DNA of 64,000 bases from an uncultured Lachnospiraceae bacterium (GTDB lineage Bacteria; Bacillota; Clostridia; Lachnospirales; Lachnospiraceae), in contig CAJULP010000025.1 of the NCBI GenBank assembly GCA_910587295.1, positions 1 through 64,000 of the forward strand, given 5' to 3'. Positions 45,203 through 54,206 of the stretch are shown here, piece by piece. The notes under the pieces were generated by a model, which did not search any database, was not told the origin of the DNA, and worked only from the letters and a program-made list of their open reading frames with translations. Position 1 is the first letter of the stretch. Each line of letters starts with the position of its first letter. Made by a program: the position numbers and the translations under genes.

Positions 45203-46123
45203 ATGAAAAAATCTATGATTATATCTGACAGCCGGTTTCCGACTCCTCCTCCTTCCGTTCTTGCCTTCGCAAACGGACCGGTTTCCATCCCTCTCACCAA
45301 CGACTATATGTTTCGGGCATGCCTCCAAAAAAATAACAAGGCATTAAAGGGGTTAATCTCCTCTCTTATGCATCTGCCTGTCAACGAGATTGCTTCCGTG
45401 GAAATCGCCAACCCGATCGAACTGGGCGAATCTATCAGCGACAAAACATTTTTTCTTGATGTGCGGATCGTTTTGAACAACGAAGCATTGATCAATCTGG
45501 AAATGCAGGTTGCCAATGAATATAATTGGCCGGAACGTTCCCTGACCTACCTTTGCCGTTCATTTGATAATCTGAATTCCGGTATTCCTTATAAAAATGT
45601 AAAGCCGGCAATCCAGATTGGTCTGCTTGATTTCACTCTTTTTCCAAGTCATCCGGAATTTTATGCTACATACAAGTTTCTTAACGTAAAAAATTCTACA
45701 TTATATAGTGACAAAATACAGCTTTCTGTGTTAGACTTAACTCACATCCATTTAGCGACAAAAGAAGATAAGCTCTATCAAATCGACTATTGGGCTTCTC
45801 TCTTTAAGGCAATCACCTGGGAGGAAATTAAAATGCTGGCATCCAAAAATGAATTTATAAAAGAGGCTTCCGAAACCCTCTATAAACTAAGCAAAAAAGA
45901 TAATATCCGTCTTCAGTGTGAAGCCAGGGATGATTATTACCGGCGTCTCCGCTCCACACAGCTTGCTATGGAGGAAGACAAAGACACAATCGAAAGGCAG
46001 GAGGCAGAGATTGAACGGCAAAGTTCTGAAATTGAAAGGCAGGCCGCTATCATCCAGCAGAAGGACTCTGCTTATAACGACCTGCTTGCATGGGCAAAAC
46101 AGCACGGTTATCAACCTAAATAA
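45203..46123 (+). CDS. Rpn family recombination-promoting nuclease / PD-(D/E)XK transposase-like protein
   Basis: A 306-aa protein with the complete N-terminal nuclease core (PLTNDYMFRACL, then FFLDVRIVLNNEALINLEMQVA with the Asp and Glu-x-Gln residues of the PD-(D/E)XK site), a helical middle (LYQIDYWASLFKAITWEEI), and a C-terminal coiled coil of IERQ repeats (about residues 255-290). Rpn proteins cut DNA and promote RecA-independent recombination in Escherichia coli; no transposase-type ends are seen here. AAGGA precedes the ATG. A 5'-truncated relative lies at 1167. Confidence 0.85.
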   Translation: MKKSMIISDSRFPTPPPSVLAFANGPVSIPLTNDYMFRACLQKNNKALKGLISSLMHLPVNEIASVEIANPIELGESISDKTFFLDVRIVLNNEALINLEMQVANEYNWPERSLTYLCRSFDNLNSGIPYKNVKPAIQIGLLDFTLFPSHPEFYATYKFLNVKNSTLYSDKIQLSVLDLTHIHLATKEDKLYQIDYWASLFKAITWEEIKMLASKNEFIKEASETLYKLSKKDNIRLQCEARDDYYRRLRSTQLAMEEDKDTIERQEAEIERQSSEIERQAAIIQQKDSAYNDLLAWAKQHGYQPK

Positions 46124-46143
46124 TAAATGACAATCTCATTAAC

Positions 46144-47907
46144 TCATGAAACCGCAAACTGACTGTTATACAGTTCCGCATAAAATCCTTTTTGGGCAAG
46201 CAGTTCTCCGTGGCTGCCCTGCTCTATAATATGTCCGTCCTTCATGACCAGAATCACATCCGCATTTTGGATAGTCGAGAGCCTGTGAGCCACAATAAAG
46301 CTGGTCCTTCCCTCCATCATCGTTGCAAACGCCTTCTGGATCCTGATTTCCGTCCGAGTATCAATAGACGAAGTTGCTTCATCTAAGATCAGCATAGGAG
46401 GCAGGCTCAGCATCACCCTCGTGATACAAAGAAGCTGCTTTTGGCCCTGGGATAAGCTTCCCCCATCCTCTCCTATCACGGTATCATACCCATTAGGAAG
46501 CCTTCTGATAAAACTGTGGGCATGAGACGCCTTGGCTGCCGCTATCAATTCCTCTTCTGTGGCATCCGGCTTCCCTACTATAATATTGTCACGGATCGTG
46601 CCCCTCTTTAACCAGGTATCCTGAAGCACCATGCCGTAAGAAGTCCGCAGGGATTTCCTGGTGATCTGCCTGATATCCTTTCCTTCCACACAGATAGAAC
46701 CCTGATCCACATCATAAAAACGCATCAGCAGGTTGATGATCGTGGTCTTCCCACATCCGGTGGGTCCTACAATCGCAATCCTCTGCCCTGGATTCACATG
46801 CAGATTCAACCCCTCGATCAGCTTTTTATCCGGCACATAAGAAAAAGCCACATTGTTGATATCCACCTTTCCTGCCACATCTTGAAGCTTCGCTGCGTTT
46901 TCCGGTTCGGGAACCTGGGCTTCTTCCTCGATCAGTTCAAAGATCCTGGCCGCACAGGCAAGGGCGTTTTGCAGCTCCGTGATCACGCCGGAAATCTCAT
47001 TAAAAGGCTTGGTATACTGGTTTGCATAAGAAAGAAAACAAGTAAGCTGCCCAACCGACAGCCCACCCCGGATCACCGAAAACGCACCGGTAAGCCCTAC
47101 TCCCATGTACACCAAACTATTGACAAACCTTGTGCAGGGATTGGTCAGAGAAGAAAAGAAAATCGCCCTGAGGGAACATTTTTCCAGCCTTCCATTGATC
47201 TCATCAAACCGATCCAGGGTTTCATCTTCCCGGTTAAAGGCCTGAACCACCTTTTGGTTTCCTACCATCTCATTGATAAGAGCTGTCTGCTCCCCCCGGG
47301 TACTGGATTGTAGCTGAAACATACTGAAAGTTTTCTTAGCAATAAAAGCTGCCACCAAAAGAGAGACCGGCGTGATCACTACCACAACAACGGTAATCCC
47401 AATATTAACGGAAAGCATGAATCCCAGTGTTCCCAAGATCGTGATAACCCCCGTAAAAAGCTGCGTAAACCCAATTAAAAGTCCATCCGCAAACTGATCC
47501 ACATCGGCTACCACTCTGCTCACAATATCCCCATGAGAATGGGCGTCTAAGTACTTAAGAGGAAGCCTTTCCAGTTTTCGGAACGCCTTCTTCCTAATGT
47601 CCTGAATAATACTGTATACAATCTTATTATTGCAAATACTCATGATCCATTGGCTGATTGCCGTAAGTGCGATCACCACCGCCATCTTCTTTAAGATGGC
47701 AAATAATCCCGGCCAAAATTCCGGCTCTCCAATACCGCTTAACATATCTACCGCATCGCCGGTAAGGATGGGCAGATACAAAGTAAATGCCACCGAAATC
47801 ACTGCCATCAGAATTGTCAGCCCAAGGAAAAAACCATAAGGTTTCATATAATGCAGGACTTTGACCAACGTTTCTTTTTGTTTATCTCTATTTCCGCTCG
47901 ACTTCAT
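46144..47907 (-). CDS. ABC exporter half-transporter (consensus ATPase site)
   Basis: About 587 aa: six-helix domain then ATPase, with Walker A GPTGCGKTT, variant signature LSQGQ, and Walker B LILDEATSSID. Its partner upstream has LSGGQ and LILDDSASALD. As with the pair at 37-41 kb, this predicts a heterodimer with a single full ATP site. The ATG at 47907 is favoured because GGGGGG lies 6 nt before it. The downstream gene is the convergent Rpn-type gene, 20 nt away. Confidence 0.92.
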   Translation of the reverse strand: MKSSGNRDKQKETLVKVLHYMKPYGFFLGLTILMAVISVAFTLYLPILTGDAVDMLSGIGEPEFWPGLFAILKKMAVVIALTAISQWIMSICNNKIVYSIIQDIRKKAFRKLERLPLKYLDAHSHGDIVSRVVADVDQFADGLLIGFTQLFTGVITILGTLGFMLSVNIGITVVVVVITPVSLLVAAFIAKKTFSMFQLQSSTRGEQTALINEMVGNQKVVQAFNREDETLDRFDEINGRLEKCSLRAIFFSSLTNPCTRFVNSLVYMGVGLTGAFSVIRGGLSVGQLTCFLSYANQYTKPFNEISGVITELQNALACAARIFELIEEEAQVPEPENAAKLQDVAGKVDINNVAFSYVPDKKLIEGLNLHVNPGQRIAIVGPTGCGKTTIINLLMRFYDVDQGSICVEGKDIRQITRKSLRTSYGMVLQDTWLKRGTIRDNIIVGKPDATEEELIAAAKASHAHSFIRRLPNGYDTVIGEDGGSLSQGQKQLLCITRVMLSLPPMLILDEATSSIDTRTEIRIQKAFATMMEGRTSFIVAHRLSTIQNADVILVMKDGHIIEQGSHGELLAQKGFYAELYNSQFAVS

Positions 47908-47924
47908 TTCCATCCCCCCCACAT

Positions 47925-49682
47925 TTAATGTCTGTTTAACGATTGTAAATCATTCCCGGATTGGGAGTGGTTCTCGAATTGGGAATAATAAATTTCCTGA
48001 TAGACCTGACAGCTCTCAAGAAGCTGTTCGTGTTTTCCCATTGCTGCCACACACCCATCATCCAAAACGATGATCAGATCTGCATGCATCAGTGAGGAAG
48101 CCCTTTGTGAAACGATAAACACCGTTGTTTCCCCCGGCATTTCCTTAATGGCCTTCCTAAGCTTTGCATCCGTCGCATAATCCAAAGCGGAAGCGCTGTC
48201 ATCCAGTATCAGGATCTCCGGTTTTTTCACCAAAGCCCTTGCAATGGAAAGGCGCTGTTTCTGCCCGCCGGATAAATTCCGCCCTTCCTGCTCGATTCGG
48301 GCGTCAAGCCCCCCTTCTTTTTGCAGCACAAACTCCTCCGCCTGAGAAATCCTTAGCGCTTGCCACAGTTCCTCATCAGAAGCACTTTCATTTCCCCAAA
48401 GCAGGTTTTCCCGGATCGTTCCCTGAAACAAGACAGCTTTTTGCATGACGATCCCAATCTTATCCCGAAGACTTACCAGGTCATAATCCCGCACATCCAC
48501 TCCATCTACCCGTACACATCCAGTCTCGACATCATAAAATCTTGGTATTAAATGAACCAGTGATGTCTTACCGGAACCGGTACCGCCAATCACTCCGATG
48601 GTATCGCCTTTTTGGGCATGGAAGGTAATATCCGTCAGAGCTTCCTCACCACCTTCATGGTACTTCATGGAAACTCCCTCAAAATCAACCCTTCCCTGTT
48701 CGGTCTGCCGGGCCGGGTTTCCCGTTTTGCCTTCCATTCCCGCAGGAATCTCAAACACACTCTGCACCCTGTTCCCACAGGCAACCGCCTTGGTCACGGT
48801 AATGATCAGGTTGGCAAGCTTTACCAGTTCCACCAGAATCTGTGACATGTAATTGACAAGCGCAACTACCTGCCCCTGTGTCAGAATCCCCAATTCTACC
48901 CTTAAAGCCCCGGTATAGATCAGCATGATCAGACCGCCGTTTATGATAATATATGTAAATGGGTTCATCAACGCCGAAATCCTTGCCGCTGTCATCTGGA
49001 TCTTTCTTAAAGAATCGGTCTGTCCATCAAACTTTTCTACCTCATTTTCCTCTTTCCCAAATGCCCGGATCACCCGGACGCCAGTAAGATTTTCTCTTGT
49101 AGTCCCAAGCACTTTATCCAAATTTTTTTGGACCTTGTCAAACAGCGGGATGCTTGCCAGCATGACTCCAAACACCACAACAGACAGCAGGGGGATGACC
49201 ACCACAAAAATAAGGGCTGCTTTCACATCCACAGTGAAGGCCATTACCATAGCGCCAAACACAATAAACGGGGAACGAAGGAACAAACGCAGCACCAAAT
49301 TTACGCCGGACTGCACCTGGTTGATGTCACTGGTCATCCTTGTGATCAATGTGGAGGTTCCCTGTTTATCCATATTGGTAAAAGAAAGGCTCTCTATATG
49401 TGCAAACAGTCCATGGCGAAGTTTGGTGGCAAACCCAACCGCCGCCTTGGCCGCAAAATACTGAGCTGTCACAGCACTGATAAGCCCCGTGAAACCAAGC
49501 ACCGCCATGATCAGGCACATCTTTCCCACATACCCTTTATCATTATTTGCAATTCCCACATCAATCATAGATGCCACTACTAAGGGAACAATAAGCTCGA
49601 AAGAAGCCTCCAGCAGTTTAAACAGAGGCCCCAAAATACTTTCTTTCTTATAATCTTTTAAATACACCAGTAATTTCTTCAT
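47925..49682 (-). CDS. ABC exporter half-transporter (degenerate ATPase site)
   Basis: About 585 aa, with Walker A GGTGSGKTS, signature LSGGQ, Walker B LILDDSASALD (Asp for Glu). The ATG at 49682 begins the usual MKKLLVYLKDYKKE segment; the upstream ATG at 49712 adds ten residues. It starts 31 nt after the sufB-like stop, so it may be co-transcribed with the Fe-S assembly genes. Substrate unknown. Confidence 0.92.
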   Translation of the reverse strand: MKKLLVYLKDYKKESILGPLFKLLEASFELIVPLVVASMIDVGIANNDKGYVGKMCLIMAVLGFTGLISAVTAQYFAAKAAVGFATKLRHGLFAHIESLSFTNMDKQGTSTLITRMTSDINQVQSGVNLVLRLFLRSPFIVFGAMVMAFTVDVKAALIFVVVIPLLSVVVFGVMLASIPLFDKVQKNLDKVLGTTRENLTGVRVIRAFGKEENEVEKFDGQTDSLRKIQMTAARISALMNPFTYIIINGGLIMLIYTGALRVELGILTQGQVVALVNYMSQILVELVKLANLIITVTKAVACGNRVQSVFEIPAGMEGKTGNPARQTEQGRVDFEGVSMKYHEGGEEALTDITFHAQKGDTIGVIGGTGSGKTSLVHLIPRFYDVETGCVRVDGVDVRDYDLVSLRDKIGIVMQKAVLFQGTIRENLLWGNESASDEELWQALRISQAEEFVLQKEGGLDARIEQEGRNLSGGQKQRLSIARALVKKPEILILDDSASALDYATDAKLRKAIKEMPGETTVFIVSQRASSLMHADLIIVLDDGCVAAMGKHEQLLESCQVYQEIYYSQFENHSQSGNDLQSLNRH

Positions 49683-49712
49683 GACTATCTTTCCCGCCGT
49701 GCTTTCTATCAA

Positions 49713-50639
49713 TTAATTCAGAAAATTATCTATTATAACTGCTTCCGCTTCTTCTTCACTAAGTCCAAACGTATTTAATTTAATCAACTGCTCGTTGTTG
49801 ATTCGTCCAATTGCCGCCTCATGGATGATCGCCGCATCCACATGATTTGCGTCAATCTCCGGGATTGAGCACACCCTGGCCTGATCCATGATGATAGAAT
49901 CACATTGGATATGCGCATGGCAGGGCGCATTGCCAATCGCTTTGGGATGGAAGACCTGCTTAGAATCCCCCTTGGCAACAGACCGGGAAATAATCTGAGC
50001 TGAACTCCCTGTTCCGTTTAAACATACATCCATATTGGAAACGGCATCCTGCTTTCCATGGGTCATAAGTTTTTCCACTACAAACAGCTTCGTATCCTCC
50101 CCCATCACTACTTCCGTTTCCCGCTTCGTGGAATCCACACCTTTGATCTGAACGGTATCTAACGTAAATACAGAATGGGCTTCCATAATGATCTTTGTGA
50201 CCGGATTTAAGATACGGGCACCGGTGCCTTCCCCCTCCCCATAATGTTTTTCCTCATAGCGGACATTCGCTCCTTCCCCGATATGGAAGGTATGGATCCC
50301 GTCATGGCGGCTGTCATCACAGCCACTGTTATGGATCCCGCAGCCTGCCACGATAGTAACCTCAGCGCCTTCCCCAATATAAAAGTCATTGTAAACCTCA
50401 TCCATCACGCCGGAAGCCGCTACCACCACGGGAATATGCACCTGTTCCCCCTTTGTGCCGCTGCTGATATAAACGTCTATCCCCTGCTTATCCTCTTTTT
50501 TCTCAATCTTGATATGCTCCGTACTCCCATGGCAGAGCGAATAACCATTATACCGCAGGTTATATGCCCCTTCCTGCTTAAATCCCTCACCATCAATCTT
50601 TTGAAGGATTGATTCCGTTACCTGATCTATCTTATCCAC
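49713..50639 (-). CDS. SufB/SufD-type Fe-S scaffold, short SMS-like form
   Basis: About 308 aa, far shorter than SufB (about 470) or SufD (about 430). It keeps the beta-helix core: GEGAEVTIVAGCGIHNSGCDD, CHAHIQCDSIIM, the ARVCSIPEIDA stretch with a conserved Cys, and the His region NHVDAAIIHEAAIG, ending EEAEAVIIDNFL. The GTG at 50639 is preferred: AGGAAG lies 6 nt upstream and the protein starts like other short SufB homologues; the ATG at 50690 adds 17 residues with no clear site. It follows sufC, the sufC-sufB order of the SMS minimal system. It would assemble clusters with SufC. Confidence 0.85.
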   Translation of the reverse strand: MDKIDQVTESILQKIDGEGFKQEGAYNLRYNGYSLCHGSTEHIKIEKKEDKQGIDVYISSGTKGEQVHIPVVVAASGVMDEVYNDFYIGEGAEVTIVAGCGIHNSGCDDSRHDGIHTFHIGEGANVRYEEKHYGEGEGTGARILNPVTKIIMEAHSVFTLDTVQIKGVDSTKRETEVVMGEDTKLFVVEKLMTHGKQDAVSNMDVCLNGTGSSAQIISRSVAKGDSKQVFHPKAIGNAPCHAHIQCDSIIMDQARVCSIPEIDANHVDAAIIHEAAIGRINNEQLIKLNTFGLSEEEAEAVIIDNFLN

Positions 50640-50699
50640 ATTCTTCTTCCTTTCCTTAAGAGCTATGTTTCCTTTTCCATCTCCTGTCATTCGCAGGCG

Positions 50700-51431
50700 T
50701 TATGACCTATGGCTCTGATTCATACATACGCATCCTGTATCCCGCTCCATAAGCCCCGGAAAAACCTCCTCCTTAGGCCCTAATGCGTCTACCTTTCCAT
50801 CCTTGATCACCATGATTCGGTCAGCCATCCTTATAATTCTTTCCTGATGGGATATCAGAATCAGGCTTTCCTTTTTTTCTGCATGAAGTTCTTCAAACTG
50901 TTTTACCAGCATAGAAAAACTCCACAGATCGATTCCTGCCTCCGGTTCATCAAAAATACAGATCTTATGGGGCTTTGCAAGCACGGACGCAATCTCTAAC
51001 CGCTTCATTTCCCCGCCTGACAGCGTACCGTCCATTTCCCGGTTTAAATATTCTCTTGCACAAAGCCCTACCCCGCTTAAAAGGTCACAGCATTTTTTCT
51101 CCGGCAGATTCTCCCCCGCTGCCAAAGATAAGAACCTGGAGACCGTCATACCCTTAAATCTGGGAGGCTGTTGAAACGCAAACCCAATTCCGGCATTGGC
51201 CCGCCGGGTAATGGAATAACCCGTAATATCCTCACCGTCCAAAATGATAGACCCGGAATCAAGGGGCTCTATCCCCATAAGAAGTTTCGCCATAGTGGAT
51301 TTTCCGCCGCCATTTGGCCCGGTGATCACAAGCATTTCACCGTCCACTAAGGTAAAACTGATATCTTCTATTATACTGATTTCCGTTCCGTTATCCACAG
51401 GATGGAACACTAAATTTTTCACTTCCAGCAT
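50700..51431 (-). CDS. sufC: SufC-type Fe-S assembly ATPase
   Basis: About 243 aa. Walker A GPNGGGKST, signature LSGGEMKRLE, and Walker B CIFDEPEAGIDLW are those of SufC, the cytosolic ATPase of SUF. It ends with a CVCMNQSHRS tail, with two Cys that are unusual for SufC. The start is either ATG 51431 (MLEVKNLVF) or ATG 51443 with AAAGG upstream. It lies 22 nt past the degV stop and precedes the short sufB by about 60 nt. No sufS or sufU is in the window. Confidence 0.9.
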   Translation of the reverse strand: MLEVKNLVFHPVDNGTEISIIEDISFTLVDGEMLVITGPNGGGKSTMAKLLMGIEPLDSGSIILDGEDITGYSITRRANAGIGFAFQQPPRFKGMTVSRFLSLAAGENLPEKKCCDLLSGVGLCAREYLNREMDGTLSGGEMKRLEIASVLAKPHKICIFDEPEAGIDLWSFSMLVKQFEELHAEKKESLILISHQERIIRMADRIMVIKDGKVDALGPKEEVFPGLMERDTGCVCMNQSHRS

Positions 51432-51453
51432 CTTGCTGCCCATGCCTTTCCCT

Positions 51454-52338
51454 TTACTTAAGATATTCTTCAAACCTTTCATCCGTTTCATTCAAGAAAA
51501 CGATTCCTAAAATCCCCGGGCCGGTATGCGCCCCAATAGCACAGCCCACTCTTCCTTCCAAAATCCCTTTCACATGGTAACGGTCTTTCAATTCCTGCAG
51601 AATATAATCAAAAGCTTCCCTGTCCATGCCATAAACAGCGCCAATAACCTGATTTTCCAGATTCTTCCCTTTTTCGCCTACCATATCCAAAATACGCTTC
51701 TGTGCCTTTTTCCATCCCCGGACCTTTTCTACCGCCTTTAAAGAACCCGCTTCGTCCACAATGATGATCGGCTTAATATCAAGCACCGTTCCGGCCAAAA
51801 AAGAAGTCCTGCTAAGCCGCCCGCCCTGGAAAAGATAATTCAGCTCAACCACGGTGACCGCATGTTCCATATGCTCACAGAAAAAGTAAGCCGCTTCTAT
51901 CAACAGTTCCTTAGGAGCGCCATTTTTCTGCATCCGTAAAAGTCTTTCCGCAATAAGTCCATATCCCAAAGAAGCACATTTAGAGTCAATGATCGTCATT
52001 TTAAAGTCTGGGTATTCCTCACGGATTTCCTCATAAGCCAGCTTAGCCGCATTAAAAGTTCCTGCAATCCCTGTAGAAAAACAAATATATAATACTTCGT
52101 CGCCACGGGCCGCAAAGGGGCGGAAATGCTCCTCAAACATATACTGGCTGATATGGTAAGTCTTTATCTCTTTCCCTGATGCCTGAATCTCATAAAACTG
52201 ATCCGGAAAAATTGTCTCACCGTCAAAATAATCCGTTCCCTCAATGGTGACCGGAGTCGGCATTACATGTAAATTATATTCTTTAATCACGCTTTCCGGC
52301 ACATCGGAAGCGGAATCCGTAATAATGCAAAAACCCAT
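51454..52338 (-). CDS. DegV family fatty-acid-binding protein
   Basis: A 294-aa DegV/FakB-like protein that presents fatty acids to a kinase in Firmicutes. ITDSASDVPESVIKEY at the N-terminus, YICFSTGIAGTFNAAKLA, and ELNYLFQGGRLSRTSFLAGTVLDIKPII are family marks. GGGAG precedes the ATG by 8 nt. It sits just upstream of sufC, a neighbourhood with no known shared pathway; co-transcription by proximity is likely. Confidence 0.92.
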   Translation of the reverse strand: MGFCIITDSASDVPESVIKEYNLHVMPTPVTIEGTDYFDGETIFPDQFYEIQASGKEIKTYHISQYMFEEHFRPFAARGDEVLYICFSTGIAGTFNAAKLAYEEIREEYPDFKMTIIDSKCASLGYGLIAERLLRMQKNGAPKELLIEAAYFFCEHMEHAVTVVELNYLFQGGRLSRTSFLAGTVLDIKPIIIVDEAGSLKAVEKVRGWKKAQKRILDMVGEKGKNLENQVIGAVYGMDREAFDYILQELKDRYHVKGILEGRVGCAIGAHTGPGILGIVFLNETDERFEEYLK

Positions 52339-52492
52339 CTTATTTTCTCCCTTATCTATATTCTAGTCAAAAAACCACTTTTACTATACTACATTTTCGG
52401 TATTTATGCACCCCTAAAATTATTAATTGATCTTTAAGCTCTGTAACCCGGATTTATGTGACGCATAAAATAAATGAAAAAGGAGCTTTCAA

Positions 52493-52990
52493 ATGCCTTC
52501 TGATCAGATAACACCGGGAATCACTTTTACCCAATTGCTCCAATACGACCGCCCACAGGCTATGGCATGGGTCACCGGCAACGCAGCCAACCCCCAGCTG
52601 AGCGGCCTTGTTAAATTTTATCAGACTTTCTACGATGGCGTCTTAGTGGAAGCAGAGTTTTTCGGACTTCCCAATATAGAAAAAGCAAAAGCAGGCAGCT
52701 TTTACGCTATGCATATCCATCAGTTCGGAGACTGCTCCGGCGATTTTTCCAAAACAGGGGAACATTATAATCCCGAAAATAACCTCCATCCCTCCCACGC
52801 CGGCGATCTACTGCCGCTTTTCGGAAACCAGGGGTATGCTTGGTCCGCTTTTTACGATAAGCGCTTTACTATTAATGAGATTATTGGCAAATCAGTGATC
52901 ATCCATTCAGACCCTGATGATTTTACTACCCAGCCCTCCGGCAACGCCGGAACAAAAATCGGATGTGGTGAAATACGCCGCATCCTGTAA
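52493..52990 (+). CDS. Cu/Zn superoxide dismutase family protein
   Basis: A 165-aa cytosolic (no signal peptide) SodC-like protein. By family spacing the metal ligands are all present: His74, His76, bridging His91, His99, His102, Asp105 and His138, and the Cys81-Cys158 pair could form the usual disulfide. The Arg that guides superoxide (Arg143 of the bovine enzyme) aligns with Lys156, in NAGTKIGCG. The loop between the third and fourth zinc ligands is short. AAGGAG lies 7 nt before the ATG. Activity is plausible but not proven. Confidence 0.85.
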   Translation: MPSDQITPGITFTQLLQYDRPQAMAWVTGNAANPQLSGLVKFYQTFYDGVLVEAEFFGLPNIEKAKAGSFYAMHIHQFGDCSGDFSKTGEHYNPENNLHPSHAGDLLPLFGNQGYAWSAFYDKRFTINEIIGKSVIIHSDPDDFTTQPSGNAGTKIGCGEIRRIL

Positions 52991-53024
52991 TTAAAAAGAA
53001 TCCTGCAAGCAGGATTCTTTTTAA
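52991..53024. terminator. Shared bidirectional terminator
   Basis: A perfect 16-bp stem (TTAAAAAGAATCCTGC / GCAGGATTCTTTTTAA) with a 2-nt loop, directly after the superoxide dismutase stop and 4 nt beyond the convergent formyltransferase stop. A/T runs at both outer ends make it suit both transcripts. Confidence 0.88.
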
Positions 53025-53027
53025 TCA

Positions 53028-54206
53028 TTAATGATGAAACAGTCTGATCCCCGTAAACGCCATGACCATATCATATTTGTCGCAGCACTCGATCACCAGA
53101 TCATCCCTGACCGAGCCGCCAGGCTGGGCAATGTATTTGACACCGCTCTTATATGCCCGCTCAATATTATCGGAAAACGGAAAAAACGCATCTGACCCCA
53201 GTGTCACATCCTGATTCCCGTCAAGCCACGCCCTTTTTTCTTCCCTGGTAAATACAGGGGGCTTTACCTTAAAGCGCTTTTGCCATTCCCCTTCGCGGAG
53301 CACATCTTCATACTCATCACCGATATAAACATCAATGGTATTATCCCTGTCGGCACGCCCCAAACTATCAACAAAGGAAAGTCCAAGTACCTGCGGAGCC
53401 TGGCGCAGATACCAGTTATCCGCCTTCTGCCCTGCAAGCCTGGTACAATGGACTCTGGACTGCTGCCCTGCGCCAATACCTATGGCCTGTCCGCCCTTTA
53501 CATAGCAGACGGAATTGGACTGCGTATATTTTAACGTGATAAGGGAAATCTTCATGTCGATCAACGCTTCCGCCGGGATCTCCTTATTTTTCGTCACAAT
53601 ATTAGAAAGCAGATCTGCGTTGATATCCAATTCATTCCTCCCCTGCTCAAAGGTAATCCCAAATACCTGCTTTCTTTCAAGCTCCGCCGGAACGTAAAAA
53701 GGATCTATCTGGATAATGTTATAACTCCCTTTCTTCTTTTCTTTTAAAAGCAAAAGAGCTTCATCCGTATAGCCCGGTGCAATCACCCCATCGGAAACTT
53801 CCCTCTTGATCAGCCGTGCCGTATCTGCATCACACACATCAGACAAGGCGATAAAATCACCAAAAGAAGACATCCGGTCTGCTCCTCTTGCCCTCGCATA
53901 AGCACAGGCCAGCGGGGAAAGTTCTCCCAAATCATCCACCCAGTATATTTTTGCAAGGGTATCCGTAAGAGGAAGCCCTACCGCCGCTCCTGCCGGAGAA
54001 ACATGCTTAAAAGACGCAGCCGCCGGAAGACCCACAGCCTCCTTAAGTTCTTTTACAAGCTGCCATCCGTTAAAGGCATCCAAAAAATTAATATACCCCG
54101 GGTTCCCGTTTAACACCGTGACCGGAAGGCTGCTGCCATCCTCCATGAAAATCCGGGAAGGTTTCTGGTTCGGGTTACATCCGTATTTTAATTGAATTTC
54201 ATTCAT
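53028..54206 (-). CDS. AICAR formyltransferase (stand-alone PurH formyltransferase domain)
   Basis: A 392-aa enzyme adding formyl to AICAR, the ninth step of purine synthesis. It has the family segments KYGCNPNQKPSR, SFKHVSPAGAAVG, and SLITLKYTQSNSVCYVKGGQAIGIGAGQQSRVHC. It lacks the N-terminal inosinicase domain of fused PurH. It overlaps the upstream PurO-type gene (ATGA), so the two replace bifunctional PurH. GGAGG lies 6 nt before the ATG. Confidence 0.93.
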   Translation of the reverse strand: MNEIQLKYGCNPNQKPSRIFMEDGSSLPVTVLNGNPGYINFLDAFNGWQLVKELKEAVGLPAAASFKHVSPAGAAVGLPLTDTLAKIYWVDDLGELSPLACAYARARGADRMSSFGDFIALSDVCDADTARLIKREVSDGVIAPGYTDEALLLLKEKKKGSYNIIQIDPFYVPAELERKQVFGITFEQGRNELDINADLLSNIVTKNKEIPAEALIDMKISLITLKYTQSNSVCYVKGGQAIGIGAGQQSRVHCTRLAGQKADNWYLRQAPQVLGLSFVDSLGRADRDNTIDVYIGDEYEDVLREGEWQKRFKVKPPVFTREEKRAWLDGNQDVTLGSDAFFPFSDNIERAYKSGVKYIAQPGGSVRDDLVIECCDKYDMVMAFTGIRLFHH

